Shown: positions 1-12,100 of the stretch, in pieces
Layout of the letters: each line of letters begins with the position of its first letter
How positions within the stretch are numbered: the stretch's first letter is position 1
DNA from: Branchiostoma floridae
Lineage: Eukaryota; Chordata; Leptocardii; Amphioxiformes; Branchiostomatidae
DNA length: 64,000 nt
Reading direction: 5' to 3'
Assembly (NCBI RefSeq): GCF_000003815.2
Contig: NW_023365704.1
Location: 181,742-245,741, forward strand
Notes under the pieces: generated by a model
What the model was told of the DNA's origin: nothing
Databases searched by the model: none
What the model saw: the letters and a program-made list of their open reading frames with translations, nothing else
Made by a program: the position numbers and the translations under genes

Positions 1-46
1 AATCAAAAGGACGTAAACGTTTTCTTCGTCCATATCGATCTTACAG

Positions 47-1558
47 CTGAAGCAACGAGGTTTCACCAACATCGATGCCTTGGACGCCTGCCAAGAGATG
101 CTGAACGTGGCTGGAAGTAAAGACGTGTACCAGTCCCTGATCTGTGAGGATGTGGTGGACAAGCCTCTCCAAATAGAAAACGGTAAGTGACTTCTTTTTC
201 CAGTCCGTGATGAGGACATGTATTTTTTGAGCAAGTTGAATTTTTTTGGTGTTGTTAGAAGTCATTCAAGATCTAAGTTGAATTATAATTGCCGACACAA
301 AAAAATAGACTAGTCCACATTTACGAGTGATCAACTCCAGTCAAGGAATGAGCAATTCATAAATCCCTCAAAAGACACGGGGGCGAGATAGACTTTCTGC
401 AACTTATGATCCACTGCTCGCCAAGTCACGTGTTCTATTTGCATAACGGGACGTCATAGCAGTGGATCGCTCATTTATTTACATGGAGTACAGTTGATCA
501 GTATGTGGACAATTTGGATACTGTTTTTTTACATTGGAAAAATAATAGATAAGTAGATTATTAAATGTTGAAAACATCAACATTGTACATAATTTCCGTT
601 TGGGGTCGCATCTTCCAGCAGCGACACCTATAGTTGCAGTACAATGTGAACTAGTCAGAGTTGCCCGGAGGAAGGTGACAGTCGCGATCGGTCGCCAAAA
701 ACGTCGGCTGTGCGTTTAATAACATTGGATGTGAATAAAGGACCTTTATCCGTCCATCATTAGATGTTTATTGCTTCACTGAATGTTATCGTGAAAAATA
801 ATTCTGATAGTAATTTTCTTTCAATCTACTTCAAATCGTTGCCCAGACACGTACGATGCACTCCTCTGCGTGGAAGGATTTATTGACGGCCACATCAAGT
901 GTGACGCCCTGCCTCACCTGCTGAAGGTCGTCAAACCAGGTGAGAATACTTCGACGTCTTTTCAAGCATCGTCAGATCGCAAATAGAGATAGAATTGTTG
1001 TTAACTAGCACTTTCCTCTTTATTGCCGCTCGACAATATCAACAGTGTATATAAGGCAATGCGTTTGTGGCGGCATTGTAAGCAGCGACGCCTAGCTGCA
1101 GTGCGAACTAGAGCTTTTAAGGATTGCTCTGAAAGGTGACAGAAGGTCACCGAAGCGTCGGTTGTGATTGAATGATATTTGATTTGCTAGCTTCACCTTT
1201 AATATTCGGCATTTTTTTCTTCATTTTTTTTTTGGGGGGGGGGAGGTCTTGATTTTATTAACTGGGGTTAATTACCCATCCCGAGATGGTGGCAACTGCA
1301 AGGTCGGCCGCTAGGAGCGCGATTTCAGTCAGGCTACTGATTCACCTAATATTGATCATTTTTCCCACCTTATAAGGGGGAACGGTGGTCCTCACCGTTC
1401 GGGAGGAGTTCCTCCACATCACCGCCGAGTACCGGAAGTTGGACCCGCTGATAGTGCGCCTGCGCGAGGAGGGATTGTGGGAATACGTCATCCGTTACAT
1501 CACGCCACACTACTTCGGCGACAAAGATGGCGTTATCTATGTCTACAGGCGCAAGTAG
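47..1558 (+). CDS. METTL27: METTL27-like methyltransferase, 3' exons only
   Basis: Three coding exons are visible at 47-182, 847-939 and 1377-1558, joined by GT-AG introns in phase 1, with a TAG stop at 1556-1558. The 5' exons lie outside the window. The protein reads LKQRGFTNIDALDACQEML (end of a Rossmann-fold SAM site), then DTYDALLCVEGFIDGHIK, then the post-motif helix and strand ALPHLLKVVKPGGTVVLTVR, and ends in YVYRRK. The order 'GF.N+D.LD.S..ML' followed by 'G.+...ALPELL+V+KPGG.V..T+R' is characteristic of the METTL27 (WBSCR27) family of class I SAM-dependent methyltransferases. The substrate of this family is not well established, so none is assigned. Both visible introns contain copies of the same short dispersed repeat. 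The assignment rests on remembered family sequence; another small class I methyltransferase is the alternative. Confidence 0.8.
583..722 (+). repeat. short dispersed repeat, copy 1 (METTL27-like intron)
   Basis: Contains CATCTTCCAGCAGCGACACC, then a TTGCAGTACAATGTGAACTAG-like stretch, a GGTGACAG block and AACGTCGGCTGTG. The same order of blocks recurs in the next intron at 1034-1172, and its first part recurs near 46108-46180. It is probably a short interspersed element or a decayed MITE. No target-site duplication was identified. Confidence 0.6.
1034..1172 (+). repeat. short dispersed repeat, copy 2
   Basis: Matches copy 1 block by block (GCATTGTAAGCAGCGACGCC, CTGCAGTGCGAACTAG, GGTGACAG, GCGTCGGTTGTG) in the next METTL27-like intron. 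Similarity is roughly 70% by eye. Confidence 0.6.
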
Positions 1559-2948
1559 TAACGTTAAATGTTTCTGAATTTTTGAAACAGATCGTAACTT
1601 GAGATTGTGCTTGATATTGCTATAAGCACCTTCACCGTTTTGAGTACGCATGTGCAGCGACAGGAATTGTGGGTAACATGTCAAAGGTTAAGGCCCCTAA
1701 CTTGTAAACAGTTCTCGCCTCGACCATTAGCTACGTCTCAGGGGTCTTCACCCTTGACAAATTACCCATAACTCCTGTTGCTTCGCATGCGCACTTGAAA
1801 CGGCGAACATACTATAACCGAAAAGATACCGTTATTGTAATGACCAAATGTTGTTTTAAGATAATAAGATAAATTTATTTGGCGGCCAATGGCACAGTTT
1901 GTGATAGACTATCAAACCATAACGAACGGCCACCTAGTCTGTTCAAACAATACATATCATAAATCGTTTAGAATGATAGTTTTGTACTAGAATTCACTCA
2001 TCATACGAATTTTTGACAGTTGAAAAATCACAACACATGTATTACAAACAAGGAAAAGGCAGAGGTGTTTGGGTGATAGATATCCAGCTCAGAATATATC
2101 CATTATGAAGGAACCATTTATGTATACCATCCATATTACTTTGAATCCAGGTAGCAAAGAGGCGTTCATACACAGATCTACATAGATCTATGAACAATCA
2201 ACTTTAACTTTATTCAAATTGCACAGGTACAATACAATGTGGACACTAGGCAGCTACCTAGCTATAGCTAGCCGATATTGTGACCATATACGATCAACAT
2301 ATACATATACAGTACAGCAATGGCAGCAAGAAACATTAAATATTGGGTTAAAAAACTGTTATACATCTTAAAACAGTGGCAGCTAGAATAATATATGAAA
2401 ATCTTACAGACCACAACTTACTAGATGGAGGAAGGGAACAGCTGGAAGATAATCTTTTAGTAGATGTCACATTCTCATGGAGTACATCTGATAGTTGACT
2501 GTTGATTGCAAAGCCGTATGCGTGGTTTGGTGGTCTATGAACAATAGTACGAACGAACAATAGTACTTTTTCGATATTTTCTTGTGGTGAAATGTATTCA
2601 CGTGTGTATTGAAAGGAATAGATGTACAAATATTGTACAGAGTATGACGTGTATAACAATAGTGTGGTACAAAAGATTTATGTGAATAGCTATGTTCGAA
2701 TATACGTTCTATCAAAATTAAGACCAATGATATGGGTTTGCGTGCAATTCAATGTAATTGCGCGTATAATGTGTTTTTATTGATAAATGATTTTTGATTA
2801 GAGTTCTTAGGAAATATATAAACTATAATCAAATGGTGCTTCTTGGTTTTCCCTAATAAAATGAAATAACGGGCATATGAGAGAAGGTGACTTATGTGTC
2901 GTGTATCATTGAAGTATACTGTGCGCCAGATGGTTACTTATTTAGGAG
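1559..2948. other. 3' flank of METTL27-like gene, no gene seen
   Basis: AT-rich DNA without a supported coding exon. The nearest canonical AATAAA on the + strand is at 2855-2860, far from the stop, so the real poly(A) site of the upstream gene is uncertain. Confidence 0.4.
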
Positions 2949-3123
2949 TGCCTACGCATTTGCACGTACGAATGGTCTCAAAATCATGCCTTCTCCCTGG
3001 CTGCCCTTTTTGCATAAGGTTCGTGCAAATCTCATAAGGTTTGTGCGTTTTCGCATAGTATTTCGTGCGTATCACAAAATATTCAGTACGAATTTCATAG
3101 GGTTCGTGCAAATGCTTAGGCAC
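2949..3123. mobile_element. 175-bp MITE-like hairpin element
   Basis: The left end GTGCCTACGCATTTGCACG and the right end, read on the opposite strand, GTGCCTAAGCATTTGCACG form terminal inverted repeats of about 25 bp with one or two mismatches. The interior has no coding potential and several short inverted motifs (TTCGTGCG). The superfamily cannot be assigned. Confidence 0.65.
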
Positions 3124-3223
3124 CCATGGTATCAGGAATACAGAGGCAGGTCAATAACACATGTTATCGAATGTAGTAGGTGAGTAGCACACGTTGAGCA
3201 TAACAGGTTATCGAATATAGAAT

Positions 3224-3646
3224 GTTAGTTCACCTTTATCTGTAGGGTTACCTTTATCCGTTGTGTCAAAAACAGAGTACAAGTATCTAGGGATATCAAG
3301 TCCACGAACGGTGGTTCAAATTGGTTTGTAAATGCAGAAATGTTCGCGGTGGATTAATGTTCGCGGATTTCGCGGCGGCCGCTTCACCGCGAATTTAAAA
3401 CCACCGCGAACATTTTTCCATAACAGTAAGAGACTACAGTGCATGGTGCTACCGCGAAATTAAAACCACCGCGAAAAGTCCATTTTCCCGCTACCGCGAA
3501 ATTAGATCCCGCGAAATTAAATGCATTTAAAGTATTTTTTTTAGAATATTGCAGTTTGAAAGTCCGGCGACTTGTTATCCCTAAATACCCCGTTTTTAAA
3601 TGTATCGGATATAGGTTACCCTGCGGTTAAAGGTTTAGCTAGCGTT
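3224..3646. mobile_element. MITE family A, copy 1, interrupted by MITE B
   Basis: The left end GTTAGTTCACCTTTATC continues through a GGTTACCTTTATCCG block to TAGGGATATCAAG. The right end carries the inverse (TTATCCCTAAATA, CGGATATAGGTTACCCT, TTAAAGG, GCTAGCGTT), giving ~75-bp imperfect inverted repeats. A second copy at 36630-36890 has the same ends. The middle is occupied by a different MITE at 3329-3530, which shows the order of insertion. Confidence 0.65.
3329..3530. mobile_element. MITE family B, copy 1 (nested)
   Basis: The ends are TAAATGCAGAAATGTTCGCGG-like on the left and CGCGAAATTAAATGCATTTA on the right. The interior repeats CCGCGAA(C/A) motifs on both strands, so the element can fold back. 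A second copy at 6801-7006 matches it along its length, including 'AAAACCACCGCGAA' and 'TCCATTTTCCCGCT'. Confidence 0.65.
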
Positions 3647-6600
3647 ACATATCAGACATAAGGATTCGACTCAGTCTCGGTTAATTTCTTCAAATTCTTG
3701 CACCTTTTACAACGTCTTTTACTCCAAAATGCTGTGGCTAAAAAGATTAATAAAGAGTAAATTAACGCTGAGACGAAAGTCCGGATCCTTACATCTTCTT
3801 GAAGATCATTCAAATTATCCTTGATTCGCTTATTCGCAGCCACTCTCTCATTGGTCGCGAGCCAGTAATTGTCAGCCTACGATTGGTTGAGCCGCTAATC
3901 CCTTTATCTTGGTGCACGCAGCCAAGCCGGTTCTTGCGTCACTCTTGTTTCAGTGGTAACAGAAACAGCAGGCAGCAAAACACGTCCTCAGCGAGTTCTG
4001 AACGATTAATTCCATCCAGATGGGCGACCTTTTGCTAACACCAGCCAAGAGGCAGCCAACACGGCGTTACCCCTCGAGGTGTTCTAACTCCATTTCCGCC
4101 AAACTATCCAAGTTTTCACGGTGTTTTGCGTCCCGAAACACCACAGAAAACATCCATAAATGTTCAACGCTTGTAACATTTCATTGGGACTTATGAATGC
4201 TGCATGTCTCGACAGTTTTGAACAGTGTGCCCGCTAGAGTCCCCCCTTTCTATACATTGGGCAGGCCCGTTCCAAGACCTCGATAATTTGAGTGAAGCCG
4301 TTCTTCCTACTACGTTCTTCCTAGCGCCATGCTAGGATGATAAGTACGTTGTTTGTGTAGTTTGGCTCAGACAGGGTTTCCCCCGGCTATTGTCCGTATG
4401 TATAAAGAGTCAACAAACTACGCCTGTCTCTGTCAACAAACTCAGGGAAACTTGCATCAACTGGACTACACTAGACAAGAGGACTGGATGTAACAAAGGT
4501 AAGGATGAGTGACTCTATAGGTTGTCTAAAAGGTCCTAAAAGTCTATGATCTGAGACAATTTGGGGGAAGTATATGGCGTTTTTCACGAAAAAGATCAGG
4601 CCTATCCTTATTAAAGTAGCATATCCTATGATGTGAATGACTAGTGGAAAATGAACTCTATGCCAAACAGGTTGGGTAACTTCCCGGCGAATTTCTGTAG
4701 AATTTTCTAATGTTTCATTTTATGAATTTGCAACGTTCATGCTCCAGGCCTTGTCTATAGGAGTGTTACAATAGTAGATGTGATCAAATAAAACTCATTT
4801 GTAGATTTGGAATCAGTTCTGCTCAGATACTGAGGCTCACACTGGTAGCTGAGAATTTTCACCTTGAAATGACCTTTGACACGACGATCCATGCGACATC
4901 TTTTTGAAATGCAAGCAGCGATTGCTGAAATTACTGGCATCCAAACAAATCGCTACAGGCCAATTTCAGACGATATTGTCGCCGATAGAGTCACATATGC
5001 AAACATTTTTCAAAATATTTTCTGTTTCATCAACGAAGAAATTTGATGCGGTTTTTACTATAGTATGCAGTAGTATGTGATTTGCTGTGTGGGAGAAGGA
5101 CACATCTGTTTCTCATCCGGCCTTGAAGGCCTTGAAAGCCAAGAGAGGATCAAGTAGCAAAGAAGCAAAGGGAAAGAACAAGGAAATAGAGAACAAAGGC
5201 TACTTGCCAGGTCTGGCTAATTGCCAAGACAAACAACGTTTTTGTCTTACGACCACGCAAGGTTCTAACGATTATAACGGCGATCCTAGCGGGACCTGAC
5301 CTAGTTTGCAAGCCTTCACGGTAAACCAACATGTGACAATTCACATGTGTATTAAATTTGCCATAGATTGCATAGCATAATTATACTTCTTTCATGATTT
5401 CGTCTTATGTAAGCCACCCGCATACAGTATATTGCGTAGGTGCTTTGCGGTAACACACCAGAGGAAAATTAGTATATGCAATGGAATAGGAAGTCCGTCA
5501 GAGGAAGTGAAGGGTTCGTGTCGGTTTAATTAATATATATATAAAATATATAATTAATATATATATGAAATATATATATATGAAATATATATATATATAT
5601 ATATATATGTATAGATATAAACGTATATACAAATCACAAAAGAGCAGAATAAATATCATTCAACTACAAACATGTCTAATATGCAGTGTACATGGGGCAA
5701 TAACTTTATGCGACGCTCGGGATATATTCTCCATGCAAAAAAGAAACACACAGAAACTGAGAAAGTAAGAATTTAGCTCTTTTCTTCAAGTTATTCCATT
5801 CGTTTCAAGAGAATATTCTAGCAGCCATATTGGATCGTCATTTTTGCTGTCTGCATACAGCACGGGAATTTTTTTTAATCATTATCATTCTATCAAGATC
5901 ATAATACAATGTGATAGTTTTAATACGTTTAGAAACAGTGTTTTTTAGCTTCTATCGTGTTGAAACAAACGTTTTGTAAAAGAAAAAGGACGCATTTTTG
6001 TCTTTCCTGGCTTTCACAAAAAAATATCGCTCAGGTTAAATTCATTATTGTATTAATAACAAAATTTGTTCATTATGAATCATAGTATTATAAGGTAACA
6101 TGTCCAATGACAAATATCAATCTGTATGAAAGTTTTCATTACCACATGGACAAATGAACACTTCGAAAGCACAGAAACTTTTCACTTTCCATTGCACAAC
6201 GTAGTAGACCATATGACTTCGTTTATGATATGTCGTATTCACTCTCTACATTGAAAAATAATTAGAAGGGGCATGGTGGTACAATTTGCGTTTCGCTTTG
6301 ACGACCCCCTCCCATTAACTTTCCTGATTTTTATTTTTCTTACCCACCTTATTACAAAAAATGACTGTATGCAACCAAAGTTTAACATATCATTTTTTAA
6401 ATATTCTACAACCATATTATTCCATTTACATGCACGTAAACGTACGAATTGCACCAGCAAATATACACACTTCTCCTGTAATTCAATATTGCGCTATCAA
6501 AAATAATGATTTGATCATAGACTCAAGAATTTTGTCGACGTCGCAAGGAAATCTAATTGTGACTACTGTATCAAGGACGTCACATGTTTAACGTCACAAC

Positions 6601-6770
6601 ACGAAGTATACATGCATTGGGAAAATTGTATTGTGCACGTACATTATTGGTCTCCTTGGAAAGGTATTCCAAGCGTATACTGTACATGTTGCCACTCTTT
6701 CGCATATGTTGCTGGTTACGTGGCCAAGTTGGATCTTTTAACTGAAACAACCTCAAGATGGCAACTGCTA
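3647..6770. other. intergenic DNA, no supported gene
   Basis: Only short open frames without conserved motifs or convincing splice signals were seen. It holds one AT microsatellite at 5530-5612. Confidence 0.4.
5530..5612. repeat. (AT)n microsatellite
   Basis: Long runs of alternating A and T interrupted by GAAAT units. It is low complexity and the short frames within it are artefacts. Confidence 0.9.
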
Positions 6771-6800
6771 TTCTCCAAGCAGAGGTTTAGAACGGAAGAT

Positions 6801-7006
6801 GTAAATGCAGAAATGTTCGCGGTACTGTAATGCTCGCGGTTTTTGCGATGGCCACTTCACCGCGAATTTAAAACTACCGCGAATACTTATTCCATTTATA
6901 TCATGTGACTACAGTATATGACACTACCGCGAACTTAAAACCACCGCGAAAACTCCATTTTCCCGCTGCCGTAAAATTAAATTCTCGCGAACATAAATGC
7001 ACTTAC
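6801..7006. mobile_element. MITE family B, copy 2
   Basis: Begins GTAAATGCAGAAATGTTCGC and ends with ATAAATGCACTTAC, inverse of the start. The interior has the same CCGCGAA palindromic motifs as copy 1. A solo end of another family (TTCTCCAAGCAGAGGTTT, 6774-6791) lies just upstream. Confidence 0.65.
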
Positions 7007-8498
7007 AATAGTAGTAGCCGGGACTGAAAATCAAAGACCGGTCATAAACGCCTCCTTGTGGATTTTGTTGTTGATGCAAGAGTTGAAGAGAATTAAGAAA
7101 ACATGTTTTCAAATTACCAAATTCGCCCCTAGTCTTTAAATTGGACAAAGGAACAACATTAAGTTTTGAGAGGACCTCGAAACGCAAAGTAGTAGACGAT
7201 CCACAACTTTAGTTACTGAACGGTCCCGTGGTTTGCTTGCATACTGTTTCCGGCTATACAAAATGTTTCAGTGTTCTGTGGGATTTGTACAGATAACGAT
7301 CTCGTATTCAAACCATGCCGGATTTTCAAACTGAAAAAGGCGTATACACAGACTATAAACAATTCCCTTCCTTTTGAACTGACATAATTTTGAGGTGTTT
7401 GACATAATTATGATAAAGACCGTTGTCCTCCAGAGTCCTGGGTGCAAAGTTGGCAGGGTACTGGTTTGTAGCTTGTGTGCTGTGGCGGTGTCCGTATGTC
7501 CGAAGCCTTTTGTCCCGTGTGACCCAAGGATAATAATAGGGTGTACCCCTCATTACTACGTCGTTACCAGCTGTTACTTGTTGCCTCCATTTTGGCAACA
7601 GTCTGATTCTTTTCACACTTGAGACACGACTACAAAGACAGCGTGCATTGGTGGTTCATGTTGTTTTGACTGGAACTAGTGGAAGACTCTTCTCTACTAA
7701 GCTGGATGTCTACTTGTCTAGCGTTATAAACTATGGATTGGACGCTTCGTCCTGACTGAATCTTCAACACAATCACGGTTTGTTTAGCTACAAAGTGGCG
7801 GGAGTTCGCAATCAGAATACTGTTGTTGTGGATCAAAAGGTGGGCACCATATTAATTCCTGTACTACTAGTCGTATGTTTTCCCTGCGACAATGCAACGT
7901 TCGTAGATATGTCTTACGGACAACATACGAGGTGGGTAGCTAGATAGCAATCTCATTCTGTAAAGTATAAAGGACGTTAAATAGACATTTACACGTGCCA
8001 GTAACTACATAGTGTGTATGTGTGTGTGTGTGTGGGGGGGGGGGGGTCACTTCCTTGCTGCATTCCACTTGATGTTACTGTAAAAGAACAAATCTTTGCT
8101 TTATTGTGAATCCGAAACTGTAGTGTTTGTTGAAACTGTCGTTTATGCGTCTAGTCTGCCAAAGAATAAATGTTTCCTGTGGTTTCAAAAAGTTCTTAGT
8201 GACATTTTTAAGTCCATTGCGAACATAATACCATCACATTTCCCATTTACAGTATAAAGTCTACAATACTACCTACAGTACAGTACGTGACGCTCGTGTT
8301 TTGCACTACGAGGGTTACAACGTTAACCCTTCGGTCTGTAGGACTTTTTTTTTTTTGTTGTTGTTGTTAAATGCAGATCATGCCTTTTATGTTTAGGGAA
8401 GCTAGCGGCTAATTATGTTCAGTAGGATTAACATTCCTGTTTCCAAAGTTGATAACAGTAACCTCTACTAGGCTCTAGACCAAACCAGGAAGCTAGTC
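7007..8498. other. intergenic DNA with a (GT)n(G)n tract
   Basis: No supported gene was seen. A GT repeat running into a poly-G tract lies at 8011-8047. The rest is unremarkable AT-rich sequence. Confidence 0.4.
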
Positions 8499-8790
8499 AT
8501 TGATGTTGCTATTGGCAACATAAGTCGTAACAAACATTATTATTCTGTTATATGCACTTGCTGTTACATTTTTGGAGCAAAACGTGAAGTTTTCTGAGAA
8601 TACCCTTTTTTCATGGGTCCGGCCAATACAATCAAATTAATGACGTCATAATTACGTCATATTACGTCAACGTGAAGTCAAACGTTTTATACTTGTAAGA
8701 TATTATGTCCAAATCATTTTCTGAAAATTTGGTGGCCACACGACACGTCGTTCAAGAGTTATAGGACTTAGAAGTGGAGGGCCTCAAAAT
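8499..8790 (+). repeat. ~290-bp dispersed repeat, copy 1
   Basis: Starts CATTGATGTTGCTATTGGCAA and ends TTAGAAGTGGAGGGCCTCAAAA. It matches 59873-60164 at roughly 85% throughout, including 'GGGTCCGGCCAAT' and several TGACGTCAT-type motifs. It is non-coding and of unknown class. Confidence 0.75.
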
Positions 8791-9146
8791 TGCTTTCTTT
8801 GACTCAAAGATTTGCAGCGTCTTTGCAGACTTTGTTTACTGTCTGACTCTGACAGTCGTATTTGAATGATAGCATACTAATACAGTATCTAAAGTAGAGT
8901 ACAGTGGTTTCAGCCAGGTAGCAGTTTAATTGTTTCATCTAGAGCCTTTCAATTGATAAGTAAAAATGTAAATCTTGAAAGCGTTTAGTCCATTTCCGCT
9001 CGTCTTGGCCTTTTGATTGGAAAGAATCTTCAACAAATAATTTAAATTTTTCTTGAGCAAATTATTTCTTCGTGTCGTTTAAATTTCAGAAGCCATTTTG
9101 TTTTATTTTTCATGTTTCTTTATTGTTTTACTCCAGATATTCCACC

Positions 9147-12100
9147 ATGGGTCATCTGAACTGGACAGTCCAGCTCCTGTCTGTCCTTGCCGTGTCCACC
9201 CTCCTGTGTGTCCGTGCCCAGGACATATCAGTGTTCGATGAATTCCCCGATGACCTTGGGTTTGATGACCTTGGGTCCGCCATTGGGCCAATCTTCCCTC
9301 GTCCCGCAGTCTTCCCAGAGTGCACTGCGGGGAGCTCGTGTGTGCTGAGCTGCCGTTACACTGACGATAAGGGTATTTATTATCTCCATTTAAATTTGCA
9401 TGTGTACTTCGTTATTTTGGAACTGCAGGGGCGTTTTTGTCAAAACATTCCAAGGAGGATAACTGAAGAAAGTAACGACGGATTTCCACTATTTGGGGCT
9501 TGCAGGTAGCTTAGGCAAAGATGTACACAATGATGCAAGATGTTTAAAAATATGCATGTTATTATGTAAATAGCAACTTAATTTACATAATTGATGGTGA
9601 ACTTGTTTCAATTCCATTGTTTCCACCCAGGACTGAATGCAAACTGATAGACGTGAAAATGCAAATATTTCAGGACCACCTTGTCATTGGTCGAACCCAT
9701 AATTGCCATTGTCACATTGGTTGGATCGCTAAATGTGATTGACAGGGAGGGTTGGTCTATCCATACATGTCCTTCATCTTGTCTCCCTCTAATTGTATAG
9801 GTAACGTCCTACACCGAACAGGGCGCTCGTCCGACTGACATGCAGCCAGTACTCTCTCATTGGTTGAAGCAATAATTGCTATTCTATCATTGGTTGAAAG
9901 GCTAATTGTATTGGCAGTTAGGATCATGTCTCTCTCTCTGTCGTAAAGGTGGCGTCTTTCCGAACAGCTCACCCGTCCGACTGAAATGCAGCCACTCTCT
10001 CATTGGTTGAACCAAAAATTACCGTTCTCTCATTGGTTGAAAGGATAACTGTTTACAGGAAGGATAATGCTTCTCTCTATCATAGATGTAACGTACTTCC
10101 GAACAGGGTGCCCGTCCTACTGACATGCAACTACTCTCTCATTGGTTGAAGCAATAATTGCTTAATTGCTAACTGTATTGGCGGGGTCATGTCTCTCTCT
10201 GTCGTATAGGTATTTCCGAACAGGGCGCCCGTCGACTGACATGCTGCCACTTTCCCATTGGTCAAATCGATAATTGGCAAAAAATGTCATTCTCTCATTG
10301 GTTGAAAGGCTAATTGTATCAGTATTCAGCATCATGTCTTTCTCTATCGTACAGGTAACGTCCTTCCGAACAGGGCGCCCGTCCGACTGACCATGGACAA
10401 GCAGGAGGAACGCCTGAGGGCGCTGGTTTCCCGCCAAGAGGAGGTCATCTACCAACAAGGGCTGCTGGAACAACAGCAACAGCAGCTGGTCAACCTTCTA
10501 CAGGCGTCCACTGCAGACCAACAGCTGGCAGCACTCGACAGCGAGGTGGGGGGCTAGGGAGTTCGTAGAATAGCCGCTATATGCCATATATGGTTATGTC
10601 GGGCCAAAAAAGCCATATATGGTCATAAGTGGCTGTTTTACTACTTCTGAAAAGCAGCATTCTGTCACGTTTTGGCATAATATTATCGCCTTCGAAAAAT
10701 AGGAGAAGGTACAAACCTACTAGTACAACATTATACAACCATAAGTAGCTCTCACAAGAAGGCAAAAGTGTGCTTTACTTCTTAAGTCTACTGCTGTTGT
10801 TTCTCACTTTGGTGGGGAACCCTCTCCCATGTCTCCGGCCCTGTTAACTTATATTCGGCATTTCTACAGTGCTGAGGATCAGAGAGCCGACGTGCGAAGG
10901 CATCAATAAACAATGAGGTTTGGCCCTGAGGATAAGGCTGGCGGGTTATCCGAGCTAAATCTGTGACATAGGACATATACAGAGGGTATATAGAATGGGC
11001 CTTGCGTGGAGCTAGGCCTGCCTCTAGACGTGATCTAAAGTCTTGGTCAATTTCATGATCCATGGCTGCCTTAGAGGGAAGACTTATGCTACCATCCAAG
11101 ACCCCTAAAGCATACTTAATTTGGAGCTGAAACAAAGCAACTGGGACTTTGGGCATATCGACTTCCAAAAACCTTTGACACATTGCTGACGTCACACTAG
11201 TCTGTGTAACACAAACTCCGCTGTCCAGGGCTGTAATTGGCCCCTCCCCGGATGTTTGGCGGGCTGCTATAAGCGAGATTTAATCAGGCTAACGTCACAC
11301 GTGCAAAAAATCATTGTCATTGTTTTAGTTAATATTTGATATTGTTTTAATTGTTCCGTAAAATAACATTTTAATTGCTTAATTGTTTGTCCCTTCAGAC
11401 TTGCCTGTCGTGCAGCCCGACCCAGTGGTGTGAGCGGGAGGGGAAGACGCAGTGCCGGGACTGCACCGTCTGCCAGGGCGGCTACAGGGCGCGGTCCGAC
11501 TGCACCAAATTCTCGGACGCCACCTGCATCGACATCGACGAGTGTCGAGAGGGCACGGACACCTGCAAGGCCGACCAGCTGTGCGTCAACACCCAGGGCA
11601 CCTTCGTCTGCGTCGAGAGCGTCGGAAGATGCCCCAAGGACAGCTACTTCGACTTGAAGACGAAGAAGTGCGAGAGTTGCAGCGTCTGTACGGAAGGGAT
11701 CAGCTTCTTGTACCTCCCGTGCGGCGTCGTGAACGATTCAGTCTGTACCCCCTCCGTAGGTGCCACGTTATCCTCTCTCTGGATGGGTAAAATAAACGAT
11801 CCCAGCTTAGTCACCAGAGCTGAAAACCTCGCCAACGGCATCAAAGTAGACCTCAACTCATTCCACTCTCAAAACAATTCCTACTTCCAGAACATGCCAA
11901 GAAAGGGGATGGTCAAATTTCGCAAGCACGGATTCGTAACCGTGACGTTTAACTTCGCGGCTCGCCATTCTTGTAACGACTTCTTGCAGTTCGGCGTCAG
12001 GACTTCAGAACTGGGCGGGTTGGCTGCGGCACGGTTGACTGAGCTAAGCGGAAAATACTTCCAAGGTTCGACGATTTCTACCACGGTCGAGGTAGACCCG

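Noticed and set aside
3652-3843. Small minus-strand membrane protein with a basic tail
   Set aside because: There is no ATG start (only GTG), no conservation evidence, and it overlaps MITE-rich DNA.
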